Shown piece after piece: positions 12,368-42,400 of a DNA stretch of 64,000 nucleotides (position 1 is its first letter; the number at the start of each line of letters is the position of its first letter). The notes beneath the pieces are model-generated. The model saw only the letters and a list, made by a program, of their open reading frames with translations. It searched no databases and had not been told where the DNA came from. A program made the position numbers and the translations under genes. The stretch is taken from positions 56,354,895 through 56,418,894 of the forward strand of contig NC_081848.1 of NCBI RefSeq assembly GCF_963259705.1, written 5' to 3'. Origin of the DNA: Myotis daubentonii. Lineage: Eukaryota; Chordata; Mammalia; Chiroptera; Vespertilionidae.

Positions 12368-13389
12368 TACCCCAAGGGCTAGGGTCTGGTCACCTGCCCT
12401 CTCCTGGGACTGGGGTCCAGAACCTGGGAACCTGCAAGAGTTGGTTCAGGATGGCTGCAGTTTCAGACTGAGGCAGCAGGTACCACCTGGAAAATGTACA
12501 AGTTTGATGGGGTGAGCAGGAAAGGACCTCTAGTGAAGCTGGTGGTCTAGGGCAATGCTGAGAGCTAAAGAGAGTCAGACTAATATTCCTTGCTGGAGCC
12601 AGAAGTAGACATCTCCCCACCTCTACCCCATTGGGATTGTCAAAACCCCTCTGGAGGGTGATGGTGCTCAGCTTCTTGACCTCCCCGCGCTTCTACTAGA
12701 TGGAAGAGTCTGGCTCACCCACTCTCACTCTCTCTGATCTATGTAGAGTTGAGGGGGAGGGGAGAAATCTGTGCTAAGGCTTGAAGCCCCTTTCAAAGGC
12801 CCCTAGTTGGGCAGATTGGATGGAGTGGAGTCTCCCTTTCCCTCACCTATCCTTGTTACTTGAACAATTGCAATCTCTGTGTGGTGGGTAGGAAAGTGTC
12901 TGACCAAGTAGGTAAGAGAGGGGAGTTCTTTGGCCTGGGAGCTTGGGGTATCAAGGATTCAAGTTGGTCCCATCTCTCTCAAAGGCCAGCCCAGAGCTCA
13001 GGCCCCACATCACCACCCTCAGACCCTATCCCCAGGGCGAGGTGAACCATGCCAAAGGAAGGGGCCAGCCTGTGTGTGTCTATGTGTGTGCAATCTGTCT
13101 CCCAGCCTGTGTCTTTCTCTGCCATCTGTCTCTGTCCTGCTGTCTGTCAAAGTCTTATAGGGAGAGGCCTCAGGGAGCTGCTGAAGGGATACTGGGCCTG
13201 GCTTGGAGAGCTGGGATTGCCCAAAACACCCCCCCCCGCCCCCCCAAGTTCTTTCTTCCTACCACTCCTGCACTGGGAGCAAGAGGAGGGGGGGCTCCAA
13301 TGACACTCTAGGGTCATAAGACCCAAGGCACATTCAATGCAAGGTGAGCAAGGATGGGGCAACTCCATCCTTTACTGTTCATATGAAAA

Positions 13390-13401
13390 AATAAAAATAA
13401 A
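13390..13401 (+). terminator. TMEM86A: TMEM86A poly(A) signals
   Basis: Two overlapping-style AATAAA hexamers (13390-13395 and 13396-13401) lie about 1.0 kb after the TMEM86A stop. They would close a 3'UTR of 12368 to roughly 13420 that has no other feature I recognise. A homopolymer C tract sits inside it at about 13230-13245. Confidence 0.65.
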
Positions 13402-13420
13402 AACCAAGGGCCGCTGGCTG

Positions 13421-14634
13421 CCCTGCTTGTCTGTCTGTGTGGTGCTTGCCTATCCTGGAGGAGGGTGTGGGGGCATGGAGCCAGGGGCCCTGGATGTCCT
13501 CATAGTCTGGGTCACAGTACTGGCCAGTGCATCTTGGCGCCAGGCTGGTTCCCTGGCTCTGGTAACACTGCTGGTTGGAGTGGGTCTCACGTCCCTGGTC
13601 ACATGTGTGGGTGAGAATGTAGTTCAGGAGGATGGGGGATGGGTAGAATTTGCCACTGTCCAAATTTGTCCTGAGGCACTTGCCTGTGCATGGGTGCCCA
13701 GCACCTTTGGTGGTTCTTAGTTACTCTGTGTCCTCCTGCTGCCCACCTCCTCCCTGCCTCACCCCAGACCTGCTGCCTGCTCCAAACAATCCAGATTCCC
13801 TTCAGCCATCTTCTCTCTTCTTAGACCCAGGGCTCAGTTGAACAGCTTGGAGGAATGGGAGTAGACTGGGTGATTCATACTTTTGATGTGAAGCCCTGGT
13901 AGAATTATGTTTCTCCCCTACTCCAGGGACATTTGCATCTTAATGGGCAGTGCTCTGACCCAGAATTTGAAAGGGAAGCCTTGGGTGGTTTTGAATAGTA
14001 GAGGGGTTGTATAGTTATGGGGATATGACAAAAGGCAATGCAGGTCCCTTGTGGGTATTGAATGAATCAGTGATTTTCAAAAAAGGGTTTTTACAGAAAT
14101 CTCTGATAGGAGATAGCAAAAGAATAAGTAAAGGAGGGAGGCTCACAGACCCCTATCCTCCCCCCCCCCTTTTTTTTTTAAAGGGAATGATTCCACTGCA
14201 AAAACAAGTTTAAAACCTAGAGCTGGATGACTAATCCTTTCTAGCTCTGAGATGCTCTAGTTCTCAAACGTTGGGAACCCTGGGCACTAAAGAGGCAAGG
14301 TCCCGAGGCCCTTCAAACCCCAGAACTTTGATGACAGACCTACATGATGGTAAAGAAATGGGAGGGAACAGGATGGGGAGAAGGATGAATCAGGCAAGAC
14401 TTGCCCACCCCTGCCAGGAGAGGAGGGGAGTGTGCAGTGTGGCTACGGAGGAGGGGAAGGCAAAGGCCCAGTCAAACGGGGTCTGGTCACTGTCTGCGTG
14501 GGTGGGTTTGGACTAAGCTCTCAGCAGCCTGGGTTGTGTGAATCCCCTTTCCTCTTCCACTTCCATCTCCTTGGTCCCTGCTGTACATCAACTGTATACC
14601 ACCCTCAGAGACAGGAAAGGGTGAGCTTGCTCAG
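13421..14634. other. Spacer between convergent genes TMEM86A and IGSF22
   Basis: This stretch lies between the two convergent poly(A) signals. Open frames across it are short and unlike any family I know. It has a C8T10 homopolymer junction around 14160-14180. I see no gene, RNA or clear transposon here. Confidence 0.6.
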
Positions 14635-14640
14635 TTTATT
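14635..14640 (-). terminator. IGSF22: IGSF22 poly(A) signal
   Basis: The + strand TTTATT is AATAAA on the - strand, 135 bases after the IGSF22 stop. This gives a short 3'UTR ending near 14615-14620. Confidence 0.7.
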
Positions 14641-14774
14641 GTCCCATCCCTTCACTGAATGTTTACATTGACAAGCACCAGAGAGCAAACTGGGTTTCCC
14701 TCACTGGGGCCATACAGAGGACAGGCCAAGAGGACCCACATCACAACATCCTGATGCGGGGACTGGGATGGAGC

Positions 14775-32743
<17,969 letters not shown>

Positions 32744-32813
32744 TCACCTGGGAGGACAGGCAGAGGATGATGAGGCCATGAAGGACAAGGGAGTAGGAGG
32801 GAGATTCAGAGAT

Positions 32814-32814
<1 letters not shown>

Positions 32815-32856
<42 letters not shown>
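32815..32856. repeat. (TG)n microsatellite
   Basis: About 21 units, roughly 65 bases upstream of the candidate start of the ATG exon of IGSF22. Confidence 0.97.
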
Positions 32857-32860
<4 letters not shown>

Positions 32861-34357
32861 GGGCAGGTGGACATGGGGGGTGAGAGGTCAGGTGAGAGGC
32901 AATACACCTTTTCTGTCTGGCCTCTATCTTCTCCCCTTTGTATCTCACTTTCCTAGCCTGGCTACAAGGACCAATGGGCTTGTCCCCCACTGAGTAATCC
33001 CAAACCATTCCAAGTTCTGGGAGGAGAGGATATAGGGCTTAGGTTTATCCTGCAAACCAGGAGGATACCTATGGACAGCTACATGGAACGAGGGAGGCAG
33101 GGCTGGAGGTTTCATCGGGAGGAATGAAGTCAGATCTAAGAAGGAACTGCCTGACTAAGCCACACTGGAGCGGCCTTGGAAGGAAGCTGTGCATGTTCTC
33201 CTGGGCCTTGGGGCCCCGGGCCCTGGTGGAATGCCAAGACAGATGACAGCTCATTTTTTCCAGCTCTTTCGTTTGTGATGGAGTGAAGACAGAGTTGATT
33301 TCATACACTTTAAAAAAATATTGGTACTTCAATCACATCGTTGAAAAATAAAACAATATGAACATCTTTACGAAGAGGCTCCCTTCCATCTCGAGCCCCC
33401 ATCTCCCAACCCTCCCCCGACAGGTAAGCACTGGTGGTCTCTGGGCTCCTTCATGAAAATATGAATGTCTTCGTCCTTGTCCCCTGCGCCCCCCCCCCCT
33501 TTTTTACATGTACGGTAGCCTATTATACACACGATTCAGCCCCTTCCTTTTTCATTTCATACATCTTGGAGGTCTCTCCATATCAGTTCATAGTGTCCTC
33601 ATTCTTGTTAATAGCCACACGGAATTTCATCGAACCAGCAGGGCAGTTTCTAAACCCCTGCTTTGTAGAGGAGGAAACTGATGTCTGAGAGTCAGAACCT
33701 GTGCAAGGTCACTCAGACTGGAATCCTGGCCTCCCGACTCCCAGCCCAGTGCCCTTCCAGGGGATCCCAAAGCCCTGTTCTGAGCCAGGCAGTTCGAGGC
33801 TAAACTTTATCCCCTCGCCCACCCCCACCATGATCTCTCTCAGCCTGTCCTTTCTCTTTCTAGCTTCTGAGACCACCTCCGTCCCAGCTCCTGCGGTCCC
33901 TCTCTGGGCTCAGAAGGTAGTAGGCTCTGCCCCTTCTTGAGGGATGAGGGAAGTCTTACCTTCGTATGACCAGTCCCTCCTAACCCTCAAACGCTGTGTC
34001 CACGGCTTTGGAGGAGCAGCTAGTGCCCGGGTCGTAGAATGGCCAGTCTCCTTCTTCCTTTGCCTTAATAGTGAGGCCGCCAGGAGTCACCGGTTCCTTA
34101 AATGTCTGGCCCCCTGGGGGCAACCTCTTACTCAGGCTCCGCAGCTGCCCCGGCTATCTGACACACTGCTTTGGGGGAGGGGAGGGGCAGAGGGTGGGCA
34201 GACGTGGGGCTGGAGCCAAGCCTGGAGGAAATGCTGGGCATGGGCGGGCAGGGGGCTGAGGATGGTGGTCCAGAGGTACTTTACCTGTTCCTTCGTGGCA
34301 GAGGTTTTGCTTCTCACTGCTGCCGGTTGGGAACGCTTTGAGCTGAGGGGCTCAGGG

Positions 34358-34358
<1 letters not shown>

Positions 34359-34399
<41 letters not shown>
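34359..34399. repeat. (TG)n microsatellite
   Basis: About 20 clean units in the spacer between IGSF22 and PTPN5. Confidence 0.97.
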
Positions 34400-34401
<2 letters not shown>

Positions 34402-35257
34402 CACGCACACATGCACAGTCCAATGGGAAGTTCAAGGTGGTCTGTTATTTTGCACAAGTCCAGGGGGTACCATTCATGTATGTATGGTGCCTGCACAGCC
34501 TGTTAGTCTTCCTCCCCCTTCCCACTCCTGCAGCCCAATCCCCCAGCCTGGGTAGAAGGGCAGGAGGTCCACCCCCTGAGGGAGGGTGGCTGGACACCAT
34601 GCCCCTACCCCTGACCTCCATCCCAGCTGTTTAAGCCTCTCCTTATTCTTTCCTGACTGTAGTCTACCTGCATGGTTAGACCGGCGACCAGCCCCACAAG
34701 GTTCTGGCACCTGGAAGGACCTGTTGGCTGATCAGCAGCCTTGCCCTGGGCCGCCTCCTGTCTGGAAATGACCCCCGCTTGCCAGCCGTGGCATCATTGC
34801 TAGTTTTGCTGCATCCCTGGGGGCAGGGGCAAGAATAGAGCAGGAGTGGAGCGTCCAGAACCTGAGCGCCTGGGCAGACTCCCCAGGCCCACTGGGAGGG
34901 GTTACTCTCCGTCCAGGCCTTAAAAGGGAAATTACTGGGTTGCAGCTGCTGTTGGGACCTGTAGGGTTTGCATGGGATAAGTGTGCTGGCCAACAGGGAG
35001 GGGCCGGGGGTGGTGACCTGAATGTCCCCCTGCCTAGCCTTGGCTTCTCCGGCCCATCTGCCGGAACTGGTGCCCGGCCAGCCGCGTTGCCTTCGGTAGA
35101 AGCCTGCCACACCTGTTCCTGAGGCTTGCCCTGTCCCAGGGCTTCTGGCTGGATTGGGGTGAGGGGGTGTGAGGGTCTGTCCCATGGACTTCTTTGGCTT
35201 TGCAGATCTGGATTCTCTCCATACTCCCAATCTCCACAAGGGGGTGTTAGGGGAGAT

Positions 35258-35259
<2 letters not shown>

Positions 35260-35298
<39 letters not shown>

Positions 35299-35367
35299 GG
35301 AGGAGGAGGAGGAGGAGGAGGAGGAGGAGGAGGAGGAGGAGGAGGAGGAGGAAGAGGAGGAGGAGAG
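35260..35367. repeat. Compound (CA)18(GGA)~23 microsatellite
   Basis: A perfect CA run (35260-35295) changes directly to a nearly perfect GGA run. It starts about 75 bases beyond the PTPN5 cleavage region. Confidence 0.97.
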
Positions 35368-35439
35368 ACGACAAGCAGTACTAGGAGGCAGGGAGTGGAC
35401 GGGAGAGGCAATCACAGACCCAGGAGGCCAGTTTTGCTC

Positions 35440-36498
35440 AAAATGCTCTGTTTATTGCTCTATTCAATGACCACGAGCAAATTATAAAAAGACACCAAAT
35501 GTCTCTGTCTGCCGTGGAATAAATATTTAAAGTCAGCAATAAAAACACGTGGCTCCAAGATAACACATGTTGCCAAAGAGTCATGCATACCCCGCTGATG
35601 GGCTCTCAACACACGCGTGGACACAGGAACACACGCAGAGCTGCACGCAGCAAGACTCCTGGGAAGGCTTCCCACGGTGACACAGAAAAATGTTTCCCAC
35701 AGATCTGGGGCGATTTCCCATCCCACCCTCGGAGCTCCCCCTCTCCCTCCCATCCCCACCAGGGCCCAGGTCCTCTGGGTGCACAGCCCCCATCTGTCCC
35801 CTTCCCCCCCAATGCCTCTCAGGCTGGCCACTGCCTCCTGAGGACCTGTGACACCCAGAGGCCATCCAGGCTGTGATACTCTCCCCCGCCCCCCTCCCCC
35901 CAGAGACCTCTCCCTAGATGAGATCTCTCTTCTCACCCAGGAGATTCCCATGCCTGGCCTCCAGGTCCACCGGCCCTTCTCCCCACCCTGATCCCAGTAA
36001 CTGAGGGCAAAATGCAATCTGCCTGTTGGGAGAAGTGGGGTGGGGGCCAAGCCAGGTACCTTTGCTTGGGCTGCTTAGGGCCTGGAGCTCATGACCCCTA
36101 TCCTAGGCTGAGGAGACACAGTGTCCGGTACAGACAGCAGAGATGGATGGACAGACAGAACACGCTGTGGCAGGACACTTGGAATGCAGCACAAACATTT
36201 TGGATCAAGTAGCGATGGAACCATCGTTAAAACTGAGGCCCCAGGTCTGCGTGGTGTGGGTCGGGTCCTGGAGCCCCAGGCCTGGCCTGGCACGTCCCTC
36301 CCCCACCCTGCCCCACTCCCCAATATATACAGTAGGAATTGCTATGTTGGGGGTAAGGGCCAGCTGGAGAGAAGGAAGCAGGAGGGGCAGGGAAGGGAGC
36401 AGGCCAGGACCTGAGGCTGGGCCCTGGGGGTGTGGCTGGGGCAAGGGCCCAGACTCAGGCTGGGTGGTGCCAGGAGGACCTCGGGGGGAGCAGAGAGG
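35440..36498 (-). terminator. PTPN5: PTPN5 3'UTR and poly(A) signal
   Basis: AATAAA on the - strand (TTTATT, 35451-35456) lies about 1.05 kb after the PTPN5 stop, a usual 3'UTR length for this gene. The + strand AATAAA runs near 35517-35545 are on the wrong strand for this transcript. Confidence 0.7.
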
Positions 36499-39400
36499 TC
36501 ACTCTGGGGACTGGCGGGACAGCTGCTTCTCATACAGGCTCATGACATGATGCACAAACTGGTACTGCTCGCACGTCTGGATCATGCCGCCCCTGCCCGG
36601 CAGAGATGCATGGTAGGGAGGGGTCACTCATGAGAGGCCTTGTTTACGTGGAGGCTGGAGAGGCCAGCCCTAGCCAGGCAATCTCCTCAGCTCCTCCCTG
36701 CCCCTCCCAGTGCCGGTGCAGACAGCAGGGACAGAGATGGCATTCCTGCCACCCTCAGCCTGTCCTGGCCGCCCGCTGTTTTTCTTCCCTCTCCATCCAG
36801 CACCGCCTGTCCAGATCCAGCCCCTCCACTCATCTGACTTCCCTACCCCGTCAGCCAGCGGCCAGTCCATACCCAGTGTGCCCTCCGGCCCCTCACCCCA
36901 AGCACAGTCAGTCTCTCCCTTATGCCCCTAGGGCTCACGCTCTCCATGTGCCCCACCCTGCCCGTGGGCTGACCTGTCCTGCCGGAGCTGGCACGTGGTC
37001 TTCAGGATGTCCACCACACCCTCCTGCCGCAGCTGCTGGCAGCAGATGCTGGTGGCAATGAAGCAGCCAGTCCTCCCAATCCCTGCGCTGAGGGCCGAGG
37101 GGATGGGTGGGGTGAGGGGCGGGGCAGCGGGGGTGGGTGGCTGCCCTGCCCTGGGGGGTGGCTGGGAGGACCCACCTGCAGTGGACGATGATGGGGGCGC
37201 AGTGCGGCCCCTCCTGCTGGGCAGCCTCCTCCACCTCCTGCACCAGGTGCAGGAGAGGGGGGGCCCGGTCTGGGGTCTTCTGGTCGGGCCAGGACGTAAA
37301 CCAGTAATGCTTCAGGCCTCGCTCTTCAGTCCCGCTCTGTCCAGGAGACAGAGACCCACCCCAGATACACGTGAGCTCTGTGAGCCCACACAGCACAGAG
37401 ATGGGGATGGGATGGGGTGGGGGGAGGAAGAACACAGGCGGGAGGACACAGGGAGTGGGGCCTCTGGCCTCTGCCATGGACACCACCTTGCCCAGTGGCA
37501 CCAGACGAGACCCAAAGCCAGCTTGGACGTGGCGGCTGGCCCGTGGAATCGGCATTGGTCTTCACACATCATCCAAGAGAGGCAAAGAGTCCCCTCTCCA
37601 ATTCATTCCTGCCTCCCGGTTTCTTATTTTAACAAACAGCCCAGTCCCCCCGTAGCCACATGACCAGAGCTCAGGGACCTTCCTCTTGCCTTGCTGTGCT
37701 CGGTCTGACTCCCCTTCAACCTCTCTTTCTGGGGAAACAGGAAGCTGGTTCCTGGGGCCCTGGGTCATCTGGCTGTGAAAGCTCCTACAGCCTCTGCCCC
37801 CCACCCCCTTCCTGGCCCTTTCTGCCCTCCAGCCAGGCTTGTATTTCAGAGCTGGTCAGGTGGGCACTGCCCGCTGGGAGCTGAGTGCTCCCTGGCATCC
37901 TCTCCAGTGGAGAGGGGCAGCTCAGAGGAACAGACCTCAGGCTTTGCACTGGACCTTGTGACTGTCAGCTTCACTGGACTTCCCACTCTATCAGCTTCCT
38001 GGTGCCTGGCTCACCCCTGCCAGTCTTTGGGGTTATTAGAAGGGCTGTATCATTCCTTAAAGAGAGGACCCACTGATCCTCCCAACTCCAAATGAACAGC
38101 CCGCTCTCTTAGGCTGCTCCTGAAAGAAGCACAACTTCAGGGTGGGAGGATACCTTCCCCCACTCTTCTGGGCTGTTTCCTATTGCTCATATTTTGTGTC
38201 TGCCCCCCCCCCCCCCCCCCCCGCTTTTTTTTTGTAATCACAACTTCCTCCTGCAACCCAAATGCAGCAAGGAGTGTCTGCCCTCTGGTGGACAGATTGG
38301 GTACTACAGGCCAGAAGGCCTGCATCCCAGGTGAAGGGGATGCTTTTAGCAGGGATCTTGAAGTCACCATGGTCTTTCAGTTATAAGGACAGTGCTGGAG
38401 GCAGCGGGAGACCCCTTATCCAGACGGTCCTGGGTTTAGGTGCATTTGAGGCAGAGCTGGAAGGCATTATGAATGACTGTGTAGACACACAGAGAGCCCA
38501 ACAGCATAAAATACAACAGGTTTGGTCCTGCTTCTGTCCCCGGTCCACTCAGCCCTCCCTTATCCCTTGCTCACCAGCAATTCCTGGAAGACATAGGACA
38601 GAGGTTCTCAACCTGTGGGTCGCGCCCCTTTGGTGGTCGAACGACCCTTTCACAGGGGTCGCCTAAGACCATCCTGCATATCAGATATTTACATTAAGAT
38701 TCATAACAGTAGCAACATTACAGTTATGAAGTAGCAACAAAAATAATTTTATGGTTGGGTCACAACATGAGGAACTGTATTTAAAGGGCCAGAAGGTTGA
38801 GAACCACTGACATGGGACTTGATTTCAGCTAGAGTGGACTCTGGAACCCTGTTCTTCTGTGGCATCCTCAATAAAGCCCTTGCGCCCTAACAGCCCCGCC
38901 CCAGGCCTCACCCTCAGGGAGATGAGTCGCAGCCGGTAATCCTCAGTGTGAATGACTTTGCGCACGGTGATCTCGACACCATCATATACCACCTGCTCCT
39001 CCGGCCAATACTCGGTGCACTTCTGTAGGGCCAAGATCAGGCTGCGATACACTCCCAGTTCCCCAACCATACTCTCTCCAGTGCCCCTTCAGGGCCAGCC
39101 GGGAGAGCTATAATGTGGCAATAGGTTTGCAGTTAGAGAGTACTGGGTTCAAAACTCAGCTTCGTAACCTTTAGGTTACCTCCCTTTTCTGAGCCTCAGT
39201 TACCTTATCTGGAAAATGGGAATAATACCCATCTTGAGTATGGAAATAGCCAGTGTCAGCCCTGGCAGCCTAGGAGGCAGCAGAGCATTCTGCTTAAGAT
39301 CCTGGGCACTGGAGGTAGAGAGGCCAGCTCCAGGCTCTGCCTCTGAGTACTGATGTGCCCTGAGCAAATGGCTTAACCTTGCTGAGCCTCCTACTTCCTC

Positions 39401-42400
39401 ACCTTGACTGTGGAGTGAGCACTACCGACCTCACAGGATTGTTGTAAGGACACGGAAACAAGAGGCTTAGGGTGGGCGCGAAGCTGCAGACACCTGGTAA
39501 TGGTGCAGGGGTGCCTACCTCGTTCATCTCCTCGATGTTGGTGATCATGACAATGATGGGTGTGTGCTCCTGCCACACCATGTGCCAGAAGTCGCCAACC
39601 GTGCTGACGATGGGTCCTTGAGTGGCAATGTACACCTTCTCCTCCCCACCGTAGCCCTGTGGCCAGCCAAGCCCAGGCTGTCAGGGTCAGACGCAATGTT
39701 CCTGGGTCCCAGTCCCCACACTCAGGCTCTTCCCGGGGCTGGCAGCCGCCGCACTGGCTTACGGACAGGCCTGGAGGATGGATCCCACCAGCTTGGGCCT
39801 CCTTTTCAGGGAGAGGGTGTTGGGATGGGGCTACGTACCCGGATGTAGTTGGCGTTGATGTAGGAACTCAGAGGGTCGTCAGGGTCTGGTGAAGTCAGAC
39901 ACACTCTGCTGTGAGGGTCTGGGGTGGGGGAGACAGGTGAGGCTGGGATCCGACGTGTGCAATCTTCCTGGGGCAGGGCCCACCTTGCCTGGCCCATTCA
40001 GGGCACCCACATTTCTTCTGAGACCCCAAGTTCCTCCTTCCCCTGCCTGGTAGCAAAACATTCACCCTTCCCCATGGCCTGTTGAGGCAGGCGAGGTCCA
40101 GGCTGAAGAGGCGGGTTGAGTGTGAGGCCCTGGGTCTCTCCCTCTGTGGCATCAATGCCTGCCCCTTAAGCTGCCCTGGATTCACTGTGCCTAATGTTCT
40201 AGGGAGAAGAAAGCTAAGTAGAGAAAGGAGTTATCCAGGGGACACATCCTGGACAGCAGAGGTAGCAAGAGTTTGAATATACACTCTCACCAACGTGCTG
40301 AGTGCACTTGGAAAGCACATGGCCTTTCTAAGCCTCAGTTTTCCTGTCTGTAATATGGGGGGTAAAGACACCGACTTCCTGGGATTGTTGGGAAGACAGA
40401 TGAGAAAACAGCTGTGAAAGTGCTAAGTAAAGTGCTTTATAGCTATAAAGGGCTGTTAAGATTTGGGGGATGAAAGCTGAGGAAGACCATTGGGATAAGA
40501 GGAGTAAAACCTTCCACGCCTGAGCTGAGGCTAGAGTTGCCGCAGCAGACACGTGTGCACAAAGGGTTTTTATTCTTCAATCCATTCACATGTCAAATCC
40601 CATGGTAAAAGACTCTCATAACATCCTGCTCTTCTTCCTGGGGTAGAATCTATTTTATTCCCGCTAGAGCCTCCCTGCACTGACAGCTCTGTCAGCCTGC
40701 AGAGGCTGGGTCTGAGGTGGAGACGGTGTGTAGGGGGCAGGGAGCTGGCTGGGGCCCCGGGTCCTGGCTGTGGTCTAGCTCTGTCACCAGCTCACGGTCT
40801 TTTCTCTGGGCCTCGGTTTCTCTCCCGTATAGGGGGCCGGGACGAAGGTAGTTCAGGTGTGCACAGCATGGGGAGCGGCTAAGAGTCTGCACCACTGAGC
40901 CAGGCAACCTGGGTTCAAATCCTGGCTCTGACTTACTAGCTGTGCCAACGTGGGCCACTTACTTCATCTCCCTGTGCCTTCTCTGTAAACTGGGGACATC
41001 CCTTTCAGCGCGGCCTTACTAATCTTGTAAAGGTTAAAGGGGTCCTCAGACCAGTGACTGAGCCCAGCACACAGACAACACTGTGCAGTAGAAGTTGCTG
41101 CTATTATCATCGCCATCCTTACACGCGCTACCATCGGTAACAGGTAAAAAGAAGGATGCCAAGTGGCAGGAGAAACGGCACGAGCCTCTGCTCTCCAGCC
41201 TGTTACGCCTCAGCCCCAGTGCCCGAGTCTTTGGCAGGTGATTTGGGGGTAGGAGCAGGTGGGGGAGGGGCAGCTCTGTGGACAGAGGCGTAGAAGGATG
41301 TCGGGGTGGAGAAGAGCAAGGATAAGTGGAGGGGGGTCTGGCTGGCCAGCAGGACAGAGGAGCAGGGTGTGCTGCATGCGCCATCTCCCTTCCCCTCATC
41401 AGCGCTGCCCAGATTAGGTGCCCAGACACCAGGGTCCTTGGTATTGAAGAACCACTGTGGGGAGGGGAATGGTCCTTTCAACCCTATGGTGCCTGGCACT
41501 GTGCTTGAGAGTAGAAACTCCAAGATAAACAAGACACAGTCCCTGCTCCTAAGTGCTGGGCAGGCAGACAAGCAGTGTGTGGCCTGTGAGCACAGTGTGT
41601 GGCCCTAGTTTCCCGGAACAGGGGCACCTGGACTAGGTGTGAGGGACCAGTAGGAGGAGGAGGAGGGCACACCATTCAGTCTGATTCAAGTGCCCGGGGC
41701 AGGGAGGGGCTGCTGAGAGATGAGTGTGTGTGTGGGAATCTGTTGACTGAGGGTCTTATAAGCCGTGATGATCAGCCTGGACCTAACCCCGAGGATTACA
41801 GGGTGACGTGACAGTGTTGAAGGAGGAGAAAGACGACTGGATTTTGGTTTTGCGTCATTTTGGCGACAATGATGGAAGATGGACAGGAGGGTAGGATGTG
41901 GGAGTCACACCAGTTAGAAGATGACTGCAATGCTCCAAGTGAGACGTGTCTGGGGTCAGAGGGCTGCCCTGCCCTGCACAACTCCAGGGAGCATTACTTG
42001 TCAATGCTGTCGATGTACATGGCACCCTCTGAAACTGGGCAACTACCTCCCACCCCTAAAAAGTTACTTGGCAGTGAGGATGGAGAAGGGGCACTAGATT
42101 TGAGACATCCACTCATCCATTCACTTACTCACTCACTCACTCACTCACTCACTCACCCACCCATTCATTCACTCAGATAGGTGCAGAGGCTACCATGCGC
42201 CAGGCGCCCTTGGTGCCTGGGAGACAGTGGCGGAACGGACAGAAACTGCTCCCCTGCATCTTGTTCTCAGTGCTGCTGCTGGGTTCCTGGCCACTCTGTA
42301 CTGTCACTGTCCACAGCCCTGTCTCTCCCGTCAGCTTGCGAGCCTCCAGCGCACAGTCTGTGTCTCACTCACGTCTGATTTCTCAGCCCTGGGGGCAGGG

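Noticed and set aside
34676..35415. Open frames of more than 220 residues on the - strand over the CA/GGA repeat
   Set aside because: They consist of serine, leucine or valine-cysteine runs from the microsatellite plus random flanks, with no splice or start context.
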